The position numbers and the translations under genes are program-made. From contig NZ_FTNI01000010.1 of the NCBI RefSeq assembly GCF_900156315.1, positions 62,001-126,000 on the forward strand: a stretch of 64,000 nucleotides of DNA. Reading direction: 5' to 3'. The stretch comes from Microbispora rosea. GTDB taxonomy: Bacteria > Actinomycetota > Actinomycetes > Streptosporangiales > Streptosporangiaceae. The notes under the pieces were generated by a model. That model was not told the DNA's origin and made no database searches. It was given only the letters and a program-made list of their open reading frames with translations. Below, in pieces: positions 57,127 through 64,000 of the stretch (the first letter of the stretch is position 1; every line of letters begins with the position of its first letter).

Positions 57127-58014
57127 GTGGCGGATTCACGGAGACTCGTCTCCATCGGCATACCGGTCCGCAACGGCGCCGACCGGCTGGAGGAGGCCGT
57201 GCGGTCCGTCCTCGCCCAGGACCACGAACGGCTTGAGGTCGTCATCTCGGACAACGCGTCCACGGACGGCACGGAGGAGCTGTGCCGGCGGCTCGCCCGG
57301 GAGGATTCCCGGGTCGTCTACCACCGCCAGCCCCGCAACATCGGCATCGTCGGCAACTTCACCGAGGTGCTGCGGCTGGCGCGGGGCGAGTTCTTCCGCT
57401 GGATGGGCGACGACGACCATCTCGAGCCCCACTGTGTGTCCCGCTCGCTCGAGCCGTTGCTGACCGACGAGCGGCTCATCCTGGTGACCTCGGACACGGC
57501 GTACACCAGCCCGGACGGCTCGGTGCACCGGCCGTCCTACCAGGGCACGGGGATGCTCTCCGGCGACCCCGTCGAGCGGCTGGCGGAACTGTGGGACGCG
57601 GTCACCACCGAGCACATGCTCCTCGACCCGTTGTACGGCGTGATGCGGCGCGAGGCGGTGACGGGCATCCGCAGGCCGGTGATGATCCGCGAGGACGAGG
57701 TGTACGCCACCATGCTCGCCCTGACCGGGCCGTGGGGCCACGTCCCCGAGGTGCTGGCCCACCGCAACCTGCGCTGGAAGCGGCTGCCGCACATCGCCCG
57801 GGCCCTCGGCGTGCCGGTGTGGACCGCGCACTTCGCCAACACGCTCCAGTTCCGCGCGATGTACCGGGCGCTGCGCGCCGTGGACCTCACCCCCGAGCAG
57901 CGCCGCCGGGGCCGGGCCGTGCTGGCCCGCATCTACGGGCGCCGCCAGCGCCAGGTGCTGGCCCACCGCGGCCGCAAGCTCACCGGTCTCGCCGTTCGCC
58001 TCCTGGGAGGCTGA
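57127..58014 (+). CDS. Family 2 glycosyltransferase
   Basis: A 295-residue GT-A enzyme. VSIGIPVRNGADRLEEAVRSVLAQDH and VVISDNASTDGTEELCRRLA bind the nucleotide (both given in part), and FFRWMGDDDHLEPH contains the metal-binding DDD and the following acceptor loop. The C-terminus has two basic segments (GRRQRQVLAHRGRKL). GTG at 57127 directly follows the flippase stop. It transfers one sugar of the repeat unit; donor and acceptor are unknown. Confidence 0.9.
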   Translation: MADSRRLVSIGIPVRNGADRLEEAVRSVLAQDHERLEVVISDNASTDGTEELCRRLAREDSRVVYHRQPRNIGIVGNFTEVLRLARGEFFRWMGDDDHLEPHCVSRSLEPLLTDERLILVTSDTAYTSPDGSVHRPSYQGTGMLSGDPVERLAELWDAVTTEHMLLDPLYGVMRREAVTGIRRPVMIREDEVYATMLALTGPWGHVPEVLAHRNLRWKRLPHIARALGVPVWTAHFANTLQFRAMYRALRAVDLTPEQRRRGRAVLARIYGRRQRQVLAHRGRKLTGLAVRLLGG

Positions 58015-58068
58015 CCCGCGGGCACGGCGGCCGCAATCCAACCACACCAGAAGAAAGGCCGACCCACT

Positions 58069-58923
58069 ATGACGTCCTCGCCGCGAAGCGGGTTCGACCG
58101 CACCGCGATACGCCTCGTCCGGGTGCTGATGCAGCCCGGACGGGCGGTCGTCGCCGTCATGCGCCGCCTGCCCTTCGGCTCGTACGAGCTGCGCTGCGCT
58201 CTCGACCTGTTCCCCCGGCCGCACTACGCCTACGGGGTCCAGCAGGCGGCCGAACTGGCCAGGAGGCTCGGCGTCGACCGCATCAGCGTGGTCGAGTTCG
58301 GCGTCGCGGGCGGCGCGGGCCTGGTCGAGATGTGCCGCCAGGCACGGCTGGCCACCGCCGCCACCGGCGTGCGGATCGACGTGTACGGCTTCGACACGGG
58401 AGAGGGCCTGCCGAAGCCGACCGACTACCGCGACCTGCCCTACATCTGGCGCGAGGGCGACTTCAGCATGGACGTCGAGGCCCTGCACGCGCGCCTGCCC
58501 GAGGCCCACCTGGTCCTCGGGAACATCACGGACACCGTGGCGGAATTCCTGGACGACAGGCGGCCCGCGCCGATCGGTTTCGTCTCCGTCGACGTGGACT
58601 TCTACTCGTCCACGGCCGCCGCGCTGCGGATCTTCGCCGGCGACCACAAGTATTTCCTGCCCCGCGTCTTCTGCTATCTGGACGACACCGTCGGCGACGA
58701 CGACCAGATCCTGCACAACGACTACGTCGGCGAGCTGCGGGCCATCAGGGAGTTCAACGAGGCCAACGAGACTCTGAAGATCGCCCCGATCAACGGCCTG
58801 CGCCACAAGCGGGCCGTGCCCGCGCCGTGGAACGACAACATCGTCGCGCTGCACCGCTTCGACCACCCCGACTACGGCCGGTACGTCGGCCGCCCCGACA
58901 GCCAGACCGAGCTGCCCCTCTAG
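58069..58923 (+). CDS. TylF-like SAM-dependent methyltransferase
   Basis: A 284-residue class I methyltransferase. VVEFGVAGGAGLVEM is the SAM-binding loop and DVYGFDTGEGLP the following acidic residue. FVSVDVDFYSST with CYLDDTVGDDDQ looks like the metal-binding region of TylF/MycF macrocin O-methyltransferases, which need Mg2+. It probably methylates a sugar hydroxyl of the repeat unit. ATG at 58069 follows AGAAAGG. It ends 21 bp from the convergent acyltransferase gene. Confidence 0.8.
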   Translation: MTSSPRSGFDRTAIRLVRVLMQPGRAVVAVMRRLPFGSYELRCALDLFPRPHYAYGVQQAAELARRLGVDRISVVEFGVAGGAGLVEMCRQARLATAATGVRIDVYGFDTGEGLPKPTDYRDLPYIWREGDFSMDVEALHARLPEAHLVLGNITDTVAEFLDDRRPAPIGFVSVDVDFYSSTAAALRIFAGDHKYFLPRVFCYLDDTVGDDDQILHNDYVGELRAIREFNEANETLKIAPINGLRHKRAVPAPWNDNIVALHRFDHPDYGRYVGRPDSQTELPL

Positions 58924-58944
58924 ACCGGAGGAATCGGGCGGCGG

Positions 58945-60141
58945 CTACCGCCGGAGGACCGCCGCCCGCAGCGCGCCCCAGCCGCGGTGGCGCTGGAACG
59001 GCAGCTCGAAGACCGACGCGAACAGCCACGCCGCGAGCAGCGCGAGCGGCACGGTCAGCACGAGGGTGGCCAGGAACATCGTCACGCCCGGGGTGAGCCG
59101 GGGGGCGAGGACCATGCGGTTCACCACCACCACGATCGGCGCGTGGATGAGGTAGAGGCTGTAGGAGAACGAGCCGAGCCGGCGCAGCGCCCGTGTGTCG
59201 AGCAGGCGCACGAGGGGCCGGGGCCGACCGGCCGCCACGGAGGCGAGCAGCAGCCCGGCCGCCGGGCCGACGGCCAGATCGACCCAGAAGTAGTGGTCGA
59301 CCGTCCACTCCGGACCACGCGCGACGATCAGCAGGACGACGGGTGCCGCGGCGCCCAGCGCCAGCCAGGGGAGACGCGACGGCCACGGCGACGCCTCCCG
59401 GTGCGCGGTCCCGGGCGCCGTGATGCCCGGCGTCGTGCCGGCCGCCACTCCCGCGGCCACTCCCGCGGCGACCGCGCCGATCGCGAAGAGCACCGCGAAC
59501 TGCGGGGTCAGCCGCATGAACAGGTCCACCGCGGGGACGCTCGGCGCGAGCAGCCCGATGAGGGCCACGACGACGGTCAGCACGGCGAGCAGGACGGCCG
59601 CGCCGGCTCGGCGCAGCACGAGGAGCATCAGCGGGAACACGACGTAGAGCTGCGCCTCCACCGCGATGGACCAGAAGGCGCCGTTGGGACTCGGCGAGCC
59701 GAACAGGTCCTGGACCAGCAGGCCGTAGACGACGACGGACTTCACGGTCGGACTGCCCTGCCCGGGCTGGGGGATCAGCGTCCACGCGACCACGAGGCTG
59801 AACAGCAGGGCCGCCCAGTAGGGCGGGAGGATGCGCCAGGCCCGCCGGTAGGCGAACCGGCGCAGGCCGTTCAGCCGCCAGCCCGACCTCGCCGGCGAGA
59901 CCGCCAGCGAGAACCCCGACAGGACGATGAACATCACCACCGCGAGGTGTCCGTAGACGAGCCAACCGGCCCACGCGGGGCCCGTGTCGGCGGGGAACCC
60001 CGGGAAGGACAGCAGCCAGCAGTGGTGCAGTACCACGAACAGGGCCGCGATCCCGCGGATCCCGTCGAGGCCCGGCAGGCGCGCGGGCGCGCGTGCCGCC
60101 CGGGTGGACGGGGCCGTCGCCTGACCCGCAGTGGACTCCAT
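58945..60141 (-). CDS. Acyltransferase 3 (OafA/YrhL-type) membrane protein
   Basis: A 398-residue protein with ten or more helices. RLPGLDGIRGIAALFVVLHHCW is the family opening, with the catalytic His of the HH pair. YGHLAVVMFIVLSGFSLA, RRAWRILPPYWAAL and GAFWSIAVEAQLYVVFPL follow in order. Members O-acylate (usually acetylate) extracytoplasmic glycans. The ATG at 60141 follows GGGAGTG; an upstream TTG is possible. It is on the opposite strand to its neighbours and divergent from the chain-length-type genes. Confidence 0.9.
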   Translation of the reverse strand: MESTAGQATAPSTRAARAPARLPGLDGIRGIAALFVVLHHCWLLSFPGFPADTGPAWAGWLVYGHLAVVMFIVLSGFSLAVSPARSGWRLNGLRRFAYRRAWRILPPYWAALLFSLVVAWTLIPQPGQGSPTVKSVVVYGLLVQDLFGSPSPNGAFWSIAVEAQLYVVFPLMLLVLRRAGAAVLLAVLTVVVALIGLLAPSVPAVDLFMRLTPQFAVLFAIGAVAAGVAAGVAAGTTPGITAPGTAHREASPWPSRLPWLALGAAAPVVLLIVARGPEWTVDHYFWVDLAVGPAAGLLLASVAAGRPRPLVRLLDTRALRRLGSFSYSLYLIHAPIVVVVNRMVLAPRLTPGVTMFLATLVLTVPLALLAAWLFASVFELPFQRHRGWGALRAAVLRR

Positions 60142-60327
60142 CCGCCGCACTCCCGTCGTCGCCCGCACCGGTCGCCGCAACGTATATCGGGGGGATCCCG
60201 CCGAATGTAACCACCCGGTGCGGGACGTCGGAACGTTGTAACGTGACAGCCGCGCGTGACGATGTATCCAAGCAGGGTCCGGACGCCTGCTGGCAGGCCG
60301 ACGGCACTGGACAGGCCGGGGGGATAC

Positions 60328-61221
60328 GTGGAGTTCTGGACGACGACCGCCGGTCTCCTACGGAAATGGTCGATCGGGCTCCCTCTGCTGGCGATCTCCA
60401 TCCTGGCCGGCACGGTCACCTTCGTCATCGCCCCGACGCGTTACGAGGCGGACACCTCGCTGGTGCTGGCGACGCCCGTCAACGGCGGCGTCTACTCCCG
60501 GGACCCGAACCGCCCCCTGCCCCGGGGCAACCCGCTCCTGCAGTTCAACGATGCGCTGAAGACGGCCGCGAGCATCGTCATCCAGTCCATGAACACGCAG
60601 GACGTGTGGACGCAGCTCGGCGCGCCCAAGGACGGGCCCACGACGATCACGATCGACGACGGGCGAAGCAACCCCCGGGTTCTGGACATCAGCGGGCCGT
60701 ACATCTACATCCACGTCGTGGCGCCGTCCCCGGCGGTCGCCTCCAGCGTTCTGACGAAGGCGCAGCGGCGGGTCCGCGACGAGCTGACCGGGTGGCAGCA
60801 GACGCTCGGCGCCCCGCCCTCGACCTATCTCACGGTCGCCAACATCGTGCCGGCCTCCAAGCCGGAGGCCATGATGTCCACGCGGTGGCAGCTCGCGGCC
60901 GGCGTCGGCCTTCTGGTCGCCTGCGCGGGTCTCGGCCTGGCCTACGCTCTGACGCGCAGAGGCGAGCTCCCGCTGCTCCGCAACGCCCCGCCACCCCCGC
61001 GCGAGCCCGCGCCGTCCGCCGCCGCGCGCCCGGCGGTTCCCGTCGCTCCCGCCGTCTCGGCGTACGAGGACGAGGACGTGGTCCTGTGGGACACCCAGGA
61101 GATCGTCGTCGTGACGGAGCCGGTGAAGGGGCAGGACGCGGCCGAGGCGCTGCGCGCCGACGACGACCGTCGCTTCGCGAGTGTGACCAGAGACGCGCGC
61201 ACGGACGACGACAAGGACTGA
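60328..61221 (+). CDS. Chain-length-determinant-like membrane protein (paralogue 1)
   Basis: A 297-residue protein with two helices (about 16-36 and 190-210) around a roughly 150-residue exported domain, the Wzz/KapB-like layout. A cytoplasmic acidic tail of about 85 residues (AYEDEDVVLWDTQEIVVV) follows. GTG at 60328 is chosen because the protein then starts VEFWTTTAGLLRKW, parallel to the MDFWATVLVLFRRW of the next gene. No Walker motifs are present, so it lacks the tyrosine kinase of many Gram-positive systems. The second gene starts 3 bp after its stop. Confidence 0.78.
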   Translation: MEFWTTTAGLLRKWSIGLPLLAISILAGTVTFVIAPTRYEADTSLVLATPVNGGVYSRDPNRPLPRGNPLLQFNDALKTAASIVIQSMNTQDVWTQLGAPKDGPTTITIDDGRSNPRVLDISGPYIYIHVVAPSPAVASSVLTKAQRRVRDELTGWQQTLGAPPSTYLTVANIVPASKPEAMMSTRWQLAAGVGLLVACAGLGLAYALTRRGELPLLRNAPPPPREPAPSAAARPAVPVAPAVSAYEDEDVVLWDTQEIVVVTEPVKGQDAAEALRADDDRRFASVTRDARTDDDKD

Positions 61222-61224
61222 CGC

Positions 61225-61968
61225 ATGGACTTCTGGGCGACGGTCCTCGTCCTGTTCCGGCGGTGGTACGTCACCTTCCCCGTCTTCGTGCTCGTGCTCG
61301 CGGGGGCGGCCGGCGTCTACGTCATGTTCCCGAAGACCTTCGTGTGCTCCTCGAGTCTTGTGCTGACCGTCCCCCGCGACGGGGGAAGCCTGCCCGCGGA
61401 CCCCAAGTTCCCCAACCCCGTGACGAATCCGCTGGTCAACGTCGACAGCGGGCTGGGCCTTTCCGCCTCGATCCTCATCCAGGGCCTCAGCTCGGCCGAG
61501 GTCGCGCAGAAGGTGGGGGTGACGCCCGGCGGACGGACCACGTTCAAGGTCAGCAACGGCACGACCAACCCCGAACTGATGATCACCTTGCCGTTCGTCG
61601 TCATCTCCGCGGAGGCCCCGACGGCGCAGGAGGCCCATGACGTGGTGGCGCGGCTCGGCCGGATCGCCCAGGACAAGCTGGTCGAGCAGCAGCGGGCGCT
61701 GGGCGCGCCACGGGCCACCTATCTCAGGGCGTTCGAGGTCGTGCCGCCGACCACCCCCGAGGAGAAGACGGGGAGCAGGCTGCGGGCGGCGTGCGTCGCG
61801 CTGGCGATGGGCCTGTTCCTGAGCATGGCCGCCGCCTTCGCCGTCGAAAGCTGGGCGCGGTCGCGCCGCGCCCGCCGCTCCGGCGCCGCGAAGCCCCAGC
61901 CGTCCCTCAACGGATCCGCCTATCCAGCCGGCGCGCGGACGGAGTCGGCGCCGCTGCTCCGGCGCTGA
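61225..61968 (+). CDS. Chain-length-determinant-like membrane protein (paralogue 2)
   Basis: A 247-residue paralogue of the preceding protein with the same two-helix layout (about 15-35 and 190-215) and matching blocks in the exported domain. Examples are NPLVNVDSGLGLSASILIQGL against NPLLQFNDALKTAASIVIQSM (parts shown) and LGAPRATYL against LGAPPSTYL. It has a short basic tail. Together they may form a hetero-oligomer that sets glycan length. ATG at 61225. The polymerase gene starts 23 bp later. Confidence 0.78.
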   Translation: MDFWATVLVLFRRWYVTFPVFVLVLAGAAGVYVMFPKTFVCSSSLVLTVPRDGGSLPADPKFPNPVTNPLVNVDSGLGLSASILIQGLSSAEVAQKVGVTPGGRTTFKVSNGTTNPELMITLPFVVISAEAPTAQEAHDVVARLGRIAQDKLVEQQRALGAPRATYLRAFEVVPPTTPEEKTGSRLRAACVALAMGLFLSMAAAFAVESWARSRRARRSGAAKPQPSLNGSAYPAGARTESAPLLRR

Positions 61969-61991
61969 CAGCCGTGACCATCGGGAGTCTC

Positions 61992-63386
61992 GTGAGGATC
62001 GACAGCTCGCTGCCCGGATCGCGCCGGCGTGCCGACGGCGCGACGCTCGTCTGCCTGTTCGTGCTCTCCCTGCTGCTCATCCCGGCCCGGCTGGTCCTGC
62101 GCGGGCTGCCGATGTCGCTGACGCTCGCCGACGTCATCGCCCTCCTGCTCCTCCTCGTTTGGCTCCTGGCACAGTTCACGACCACCCTCGGTGCGGCCAA
62201 GGGCGCCACCCCCGCCCGCACCGCGATCTTCGCGTACGGAATGGCGTTCCTGACCTGCTACGGCTTCGCCAGCCTCGGATACCTGCCCTCGGACGAGCTC
62301 AACCTGGCGGACCACTCCCTGGTGCTGTTCGCCGGGTACGTCGGGCTCGTGCTCATGATGTGCGACGGCGTCAGGGGACGGGATCGGCTCGACTTCGTGC
62401 TCAAGACGGTCGTGGTGGCCGGCGCGATCGTGTCGGTCGTCGCCACGTGTCAGTACCTGCTGGAGTTCGACCCCACGACCTACATGTCCCTTCCCGGGTT
62501 CCGGCACACCTCGGTCGAGGGCACCGAGACCGTGATGTCGCGGGCTGACCTGCGCAGGGTCGCCGCGACGCTGGGCCACCCGATCGAGTTCGGCGTCTTC
62601 TGCTCGATGGTCCTGCCGTTCGCGGCGCACTTCGCGCTGCAGGCGCGCGACCGGGGCGAGCCGTGGCGGCGCTGGTGGCTGTGCGCGGCCCTGATCGCGG
62701 CCGGGCTGATGTTCTCGGTCTCCAGGTCGGCCGTGCTCGGGATGGTCGTGGTCGGCGCGGTGCTGTTCACCGGCTGGCCGCTCAAGCGCTGCCTGGTGAG
62801 CCTGGGGGCGCTCGCCGTGTTCCTCGGCGTGATGAAGGTGGCGGCCCCCGGACTGCTCGGCACCTTCTACAACCTGTTCGCGAACGCCGGCTCCGACGAC
62901 AGCATCCTCTACCGCACGCACGACTATCCGTTCGCGCTGACCGAGGTCTCCAAGCATCCGGTCTTCGGCCGGGGCATCGGGACCTGGTATCCCTACAAGC
63001 ACCAGGTGTTCGACAACCAGTACCTGCTCTCGCTGGTGGAGACCGGTGTGGTCGGCGTGGTGGCCTTCGTCGGCGTCATCGTCTGCGGGGTGGTCGTCGC
63101 GTTGCGCGCCCGGCGGCTCAGCGGCGATCCGCACGTCCGCAACCTGGCCCTGACCATCGCCGCCTGCCTGCTGGTTCCGCTCGTCGGCGCGGCCACGTTC
63201 GACCTGCTGTCCTATCCCGGCGTCACCAGCCTGATGTTCCTGTTGATCGGGGCCGCGGGCGCGCTGCTGCGCGCGCTGAAGGCCGAGAACGCCGCCCCGG
63301 CCCCCGCCCCGACCCCGGCGGCTGAGCCGGCGCGTGCCGGGCTACGCCCCGAGGCGGTCGCGCAGCTCGGCCCAGGACCCGGCTGA
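61992..63386 (+). CDS. O-antigen ligase/polymerase-like protein (Wzy)
   Basis: A 464-residue membrane protein with about 10-12 helices and a large loop after helix 6 or so. FSVSRSAVLGMVVVGAVLF and HPVFGRGIGTWYPYKHQVFDNQYL are the Wzy_C-type loop and ligase motif (the second given in part), and LVETGVVGVVAFVGVI follows. It joins lipid-linked repeat units outside the membrane. GTG at 61992 follows GGGAG; an in-frame GTG six codons upstream is an alternative. Its last 45 nt overlap the end of the convergent RmlC-like gene. Confidence 0.88.
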   Translation: MRIDSSLPGSRRRADGATLVCLFVLSLLLIPARLVLRGLPMSLTLADVIALLLLLVWLLAQFTTTLGAAKGATPARTAIFAYGMAFLTCYGFASLGYLPSDELNLADHSLVLFAGYVGLVLMMCDGVRGRDRLDFVLKTVVVAGAIVSVVATCQYLLEFDPTTYMSLPGFRHTSVEGTETVMSRADLRRVAATLGHPIEFGVFCSMVLPFAAHFALQARDRGEPWRRWWLCAALIAAGLMFSVSRSAVLGMVVVGAVLFTGWPLKRCLVSLGALAVFLGVMKVAAPGLLGTFYNLFANAGSDDSILYRTHDYPFALTEVSKHPVFGRGIGTWYPYKHQVFDNQYLLSLVETGVVGVVAFVGVIVCGVVVALRARRLSGDPHVRNLALTIAACLLVPLVGAATFDLLSYPGVTSLMFLLIGAAGALLRALKAENAAPAPAPTPAAEPARAGLRPEAVAQLGPGPG

Positions 63387-63887
63387 CAGGTCCCGGCCGC
63401 TGATCGCGCCGACCGGCAGCGGCCACGGAAGCGCGAGATCCGGGTCGTCGTACCGCACGGCGAGATCCTCCGACGGGTCGTGCTCCCGGTCGATGCGATA
63501 GCACACGTCGGCCTCGGTCAGCGCCTGGTAACCGTGCAGGAGCCCCGGGGGCACGTACAGATGGGCGAACGTCTCGTCGTCGAGCAGCACCGGCAGGTGG
63601 TGGCCGAAGGTCGGCGAGCCGGGCCTGGCGTCCACCAGCACGTCCAGGACGGCGCCTCGGGCGCAGCGGACGAGCTTGGCCTCACCACGCCCCGAACGGC
63701 CGTGCATGCCGCGGACGGTTCCCTTGCGGGAGCGTGACTGGCTGTCCTGGATGAAGGCGGCGGGGTCGAGCCCGTGCTCGGCGGCGACGGCCGCGTCGAA
63801 GGTCCGGGTGAAGAAGCCGCGCTCGTCGTGGTGGGGCGTGGGGACGAACAGCAGCACGCCCTCCAGGGCGAGTCGCGTCACTTTCAC
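63342..63887 (-). CDS. dTDP-4-dehydrorhamnose 3,5-epimerase-like protein (second copy)
   Basis: A 181-residue RmlC-family cupin that differs much from the first copy. HHDERGFFTRTFDAAVAAEHG, FIQDSQSRSRKGTVRGMHGR with the catalytic His, AKLVRCARGAVLDVLVDAR and LYVPPGLLHGYQALTEADVCYRID, all given in short form, follow the family order. It may be a 3- or 5-epimerase for another keto sugar or a true second RmlC. ATG at 63887. Its 3' end overlaps the polymerase gene by 45 nt. A partial gene upstream on the same strand ends at 63951. Confidence 0.88.
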   Translation of the reverse strand: MKVTRLALEGVLLFVPTPHHDERGFFTRTFDAAVAAEHGLDPAAFIQDSQSRSRKGTVRGMHGRSGRGEAKLVRCARGAVLDVLVDARPGSPTFGHHLPVLLDDETFAHLYVPPGLLHGYQALTEADVCYRIDREHDPSEDLAVRYDDPDLALPWPLPVGAISGRDLSAGSWAELRDRLGA

Positions 63888-63950
63888 ATGTCTGTAGTCG
63901 CGGCGGACGGGCCGGCCGTTACGCCGCCTCCGCCGGGCCGCGCCGTCCGC

Positions 63951-64000
63951 TCACTGCGGCAGCACCCGCATGCGCCTGGAGGGCCGCAGCAGGGCCACCA
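63951..64000 (-). CDS. Partial gene, C-terminus only
   Basis: On the minus strand a frame runs from the window edge to TGA at 63953-63951 and reads VALLRPSRRMRVLPQ at its end. It lies 63 bp upstream of the RmlC-like start in the same direction, so it is probably the previous gene of that operon. Too short to identify. Confidence 0.4.
   Translation of the reverse strand, partial: VALLRPSRRMRVLPQ

Overview
The window is about 70% G+C, with dense short-spaced genes, many GTG starts, GTGA/ATGA start-stop overlaps and actinobacterial families (conservon-type sensor kinase with DUF742, mycothiol-linked TIGR03086-type protein, GPP34, a c-di-AMP riboswitch before an NlpC/P60 gene). It reads as chromosomal DNA of a filamentous actinomycete. 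A member of the Streptosporangiaceae is my best guess, but that is inference. I saw no rRNA, tRNA, CRISPR array, insertion sequence or phage genes.

Positions 1-15,950 are an accessory landscape of small regulator-plus-target modules, mostly divergent pairs with a palindrome between them: alpha/beta hydrolase/MarR, MarR/isochorismatase-like hydrolase, flavin monooxygenase/TetR, TetR/SnoaL-like protein, and XRE regulator/NAD-dependent epimerase. Between these lie a riboswitch-controlled cell-wall hydrolase, two secreted beta-propeller-like proteins, a pirin, a secreted HNH nuclease, an SPFH/ribbon-helix-helix/GPP34 operon and an XRE-controlled membrane protein/quinone oxidoreductase operon.

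Positions 16,000-41,450 hold an E1-like (ThiF) enzyme, a lytic transglycosylase lipoprotein, a large membrane protein, a secreted GH6 protein with a CBM2 whose usual catalytic-acid Asp is read as His, a NarL-type two-component system, an Lnt-like N-acyltransferase, and MarR, GNAT and SnoaL genes. A short acyl-CoA locus (acetyl-CoA hydrolase/transferase, acyl-CoA dehydrogenase) follows an apparent deletion scar. Then come a HypF fragment-like protein, small secreted proteins, a conservon-type kinase/DUF742 pair lacking its usual partners, and an EamA transporter/GntR pair.

Positions 41,457-64,000 are a surface polysaccharide locus of the Wzx/Wzy type. A polyprenyl-phosphate sugar transferase starts the repeat unit. 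RmlA, RmlB, RmlD and two RmlC-like epimerases supply dTDP-L-rhamnose or a relative. WecG-type and two GT2 glycosyltransferases extend it. A flippase, an O-antigen-ligase-like polymerase and two tandem chain-length-type proteins export and polymerise it, and an acyltransferase 3 and a TylF-like methyltransferase decorate it. Inside lies a tightly coupled six-gene block (49,611-55,529): NovU-type C-methyltransferase, CTP-type sugar nucleotidyltransferase, PIG-L deacetylase, epimerase, DUF4910 protein, and a protein made of two copies of an unrecognised four-cysteine domain. This block probably makes a second, unusual sugar and is the best candidate for undescribed chemistry in the window.
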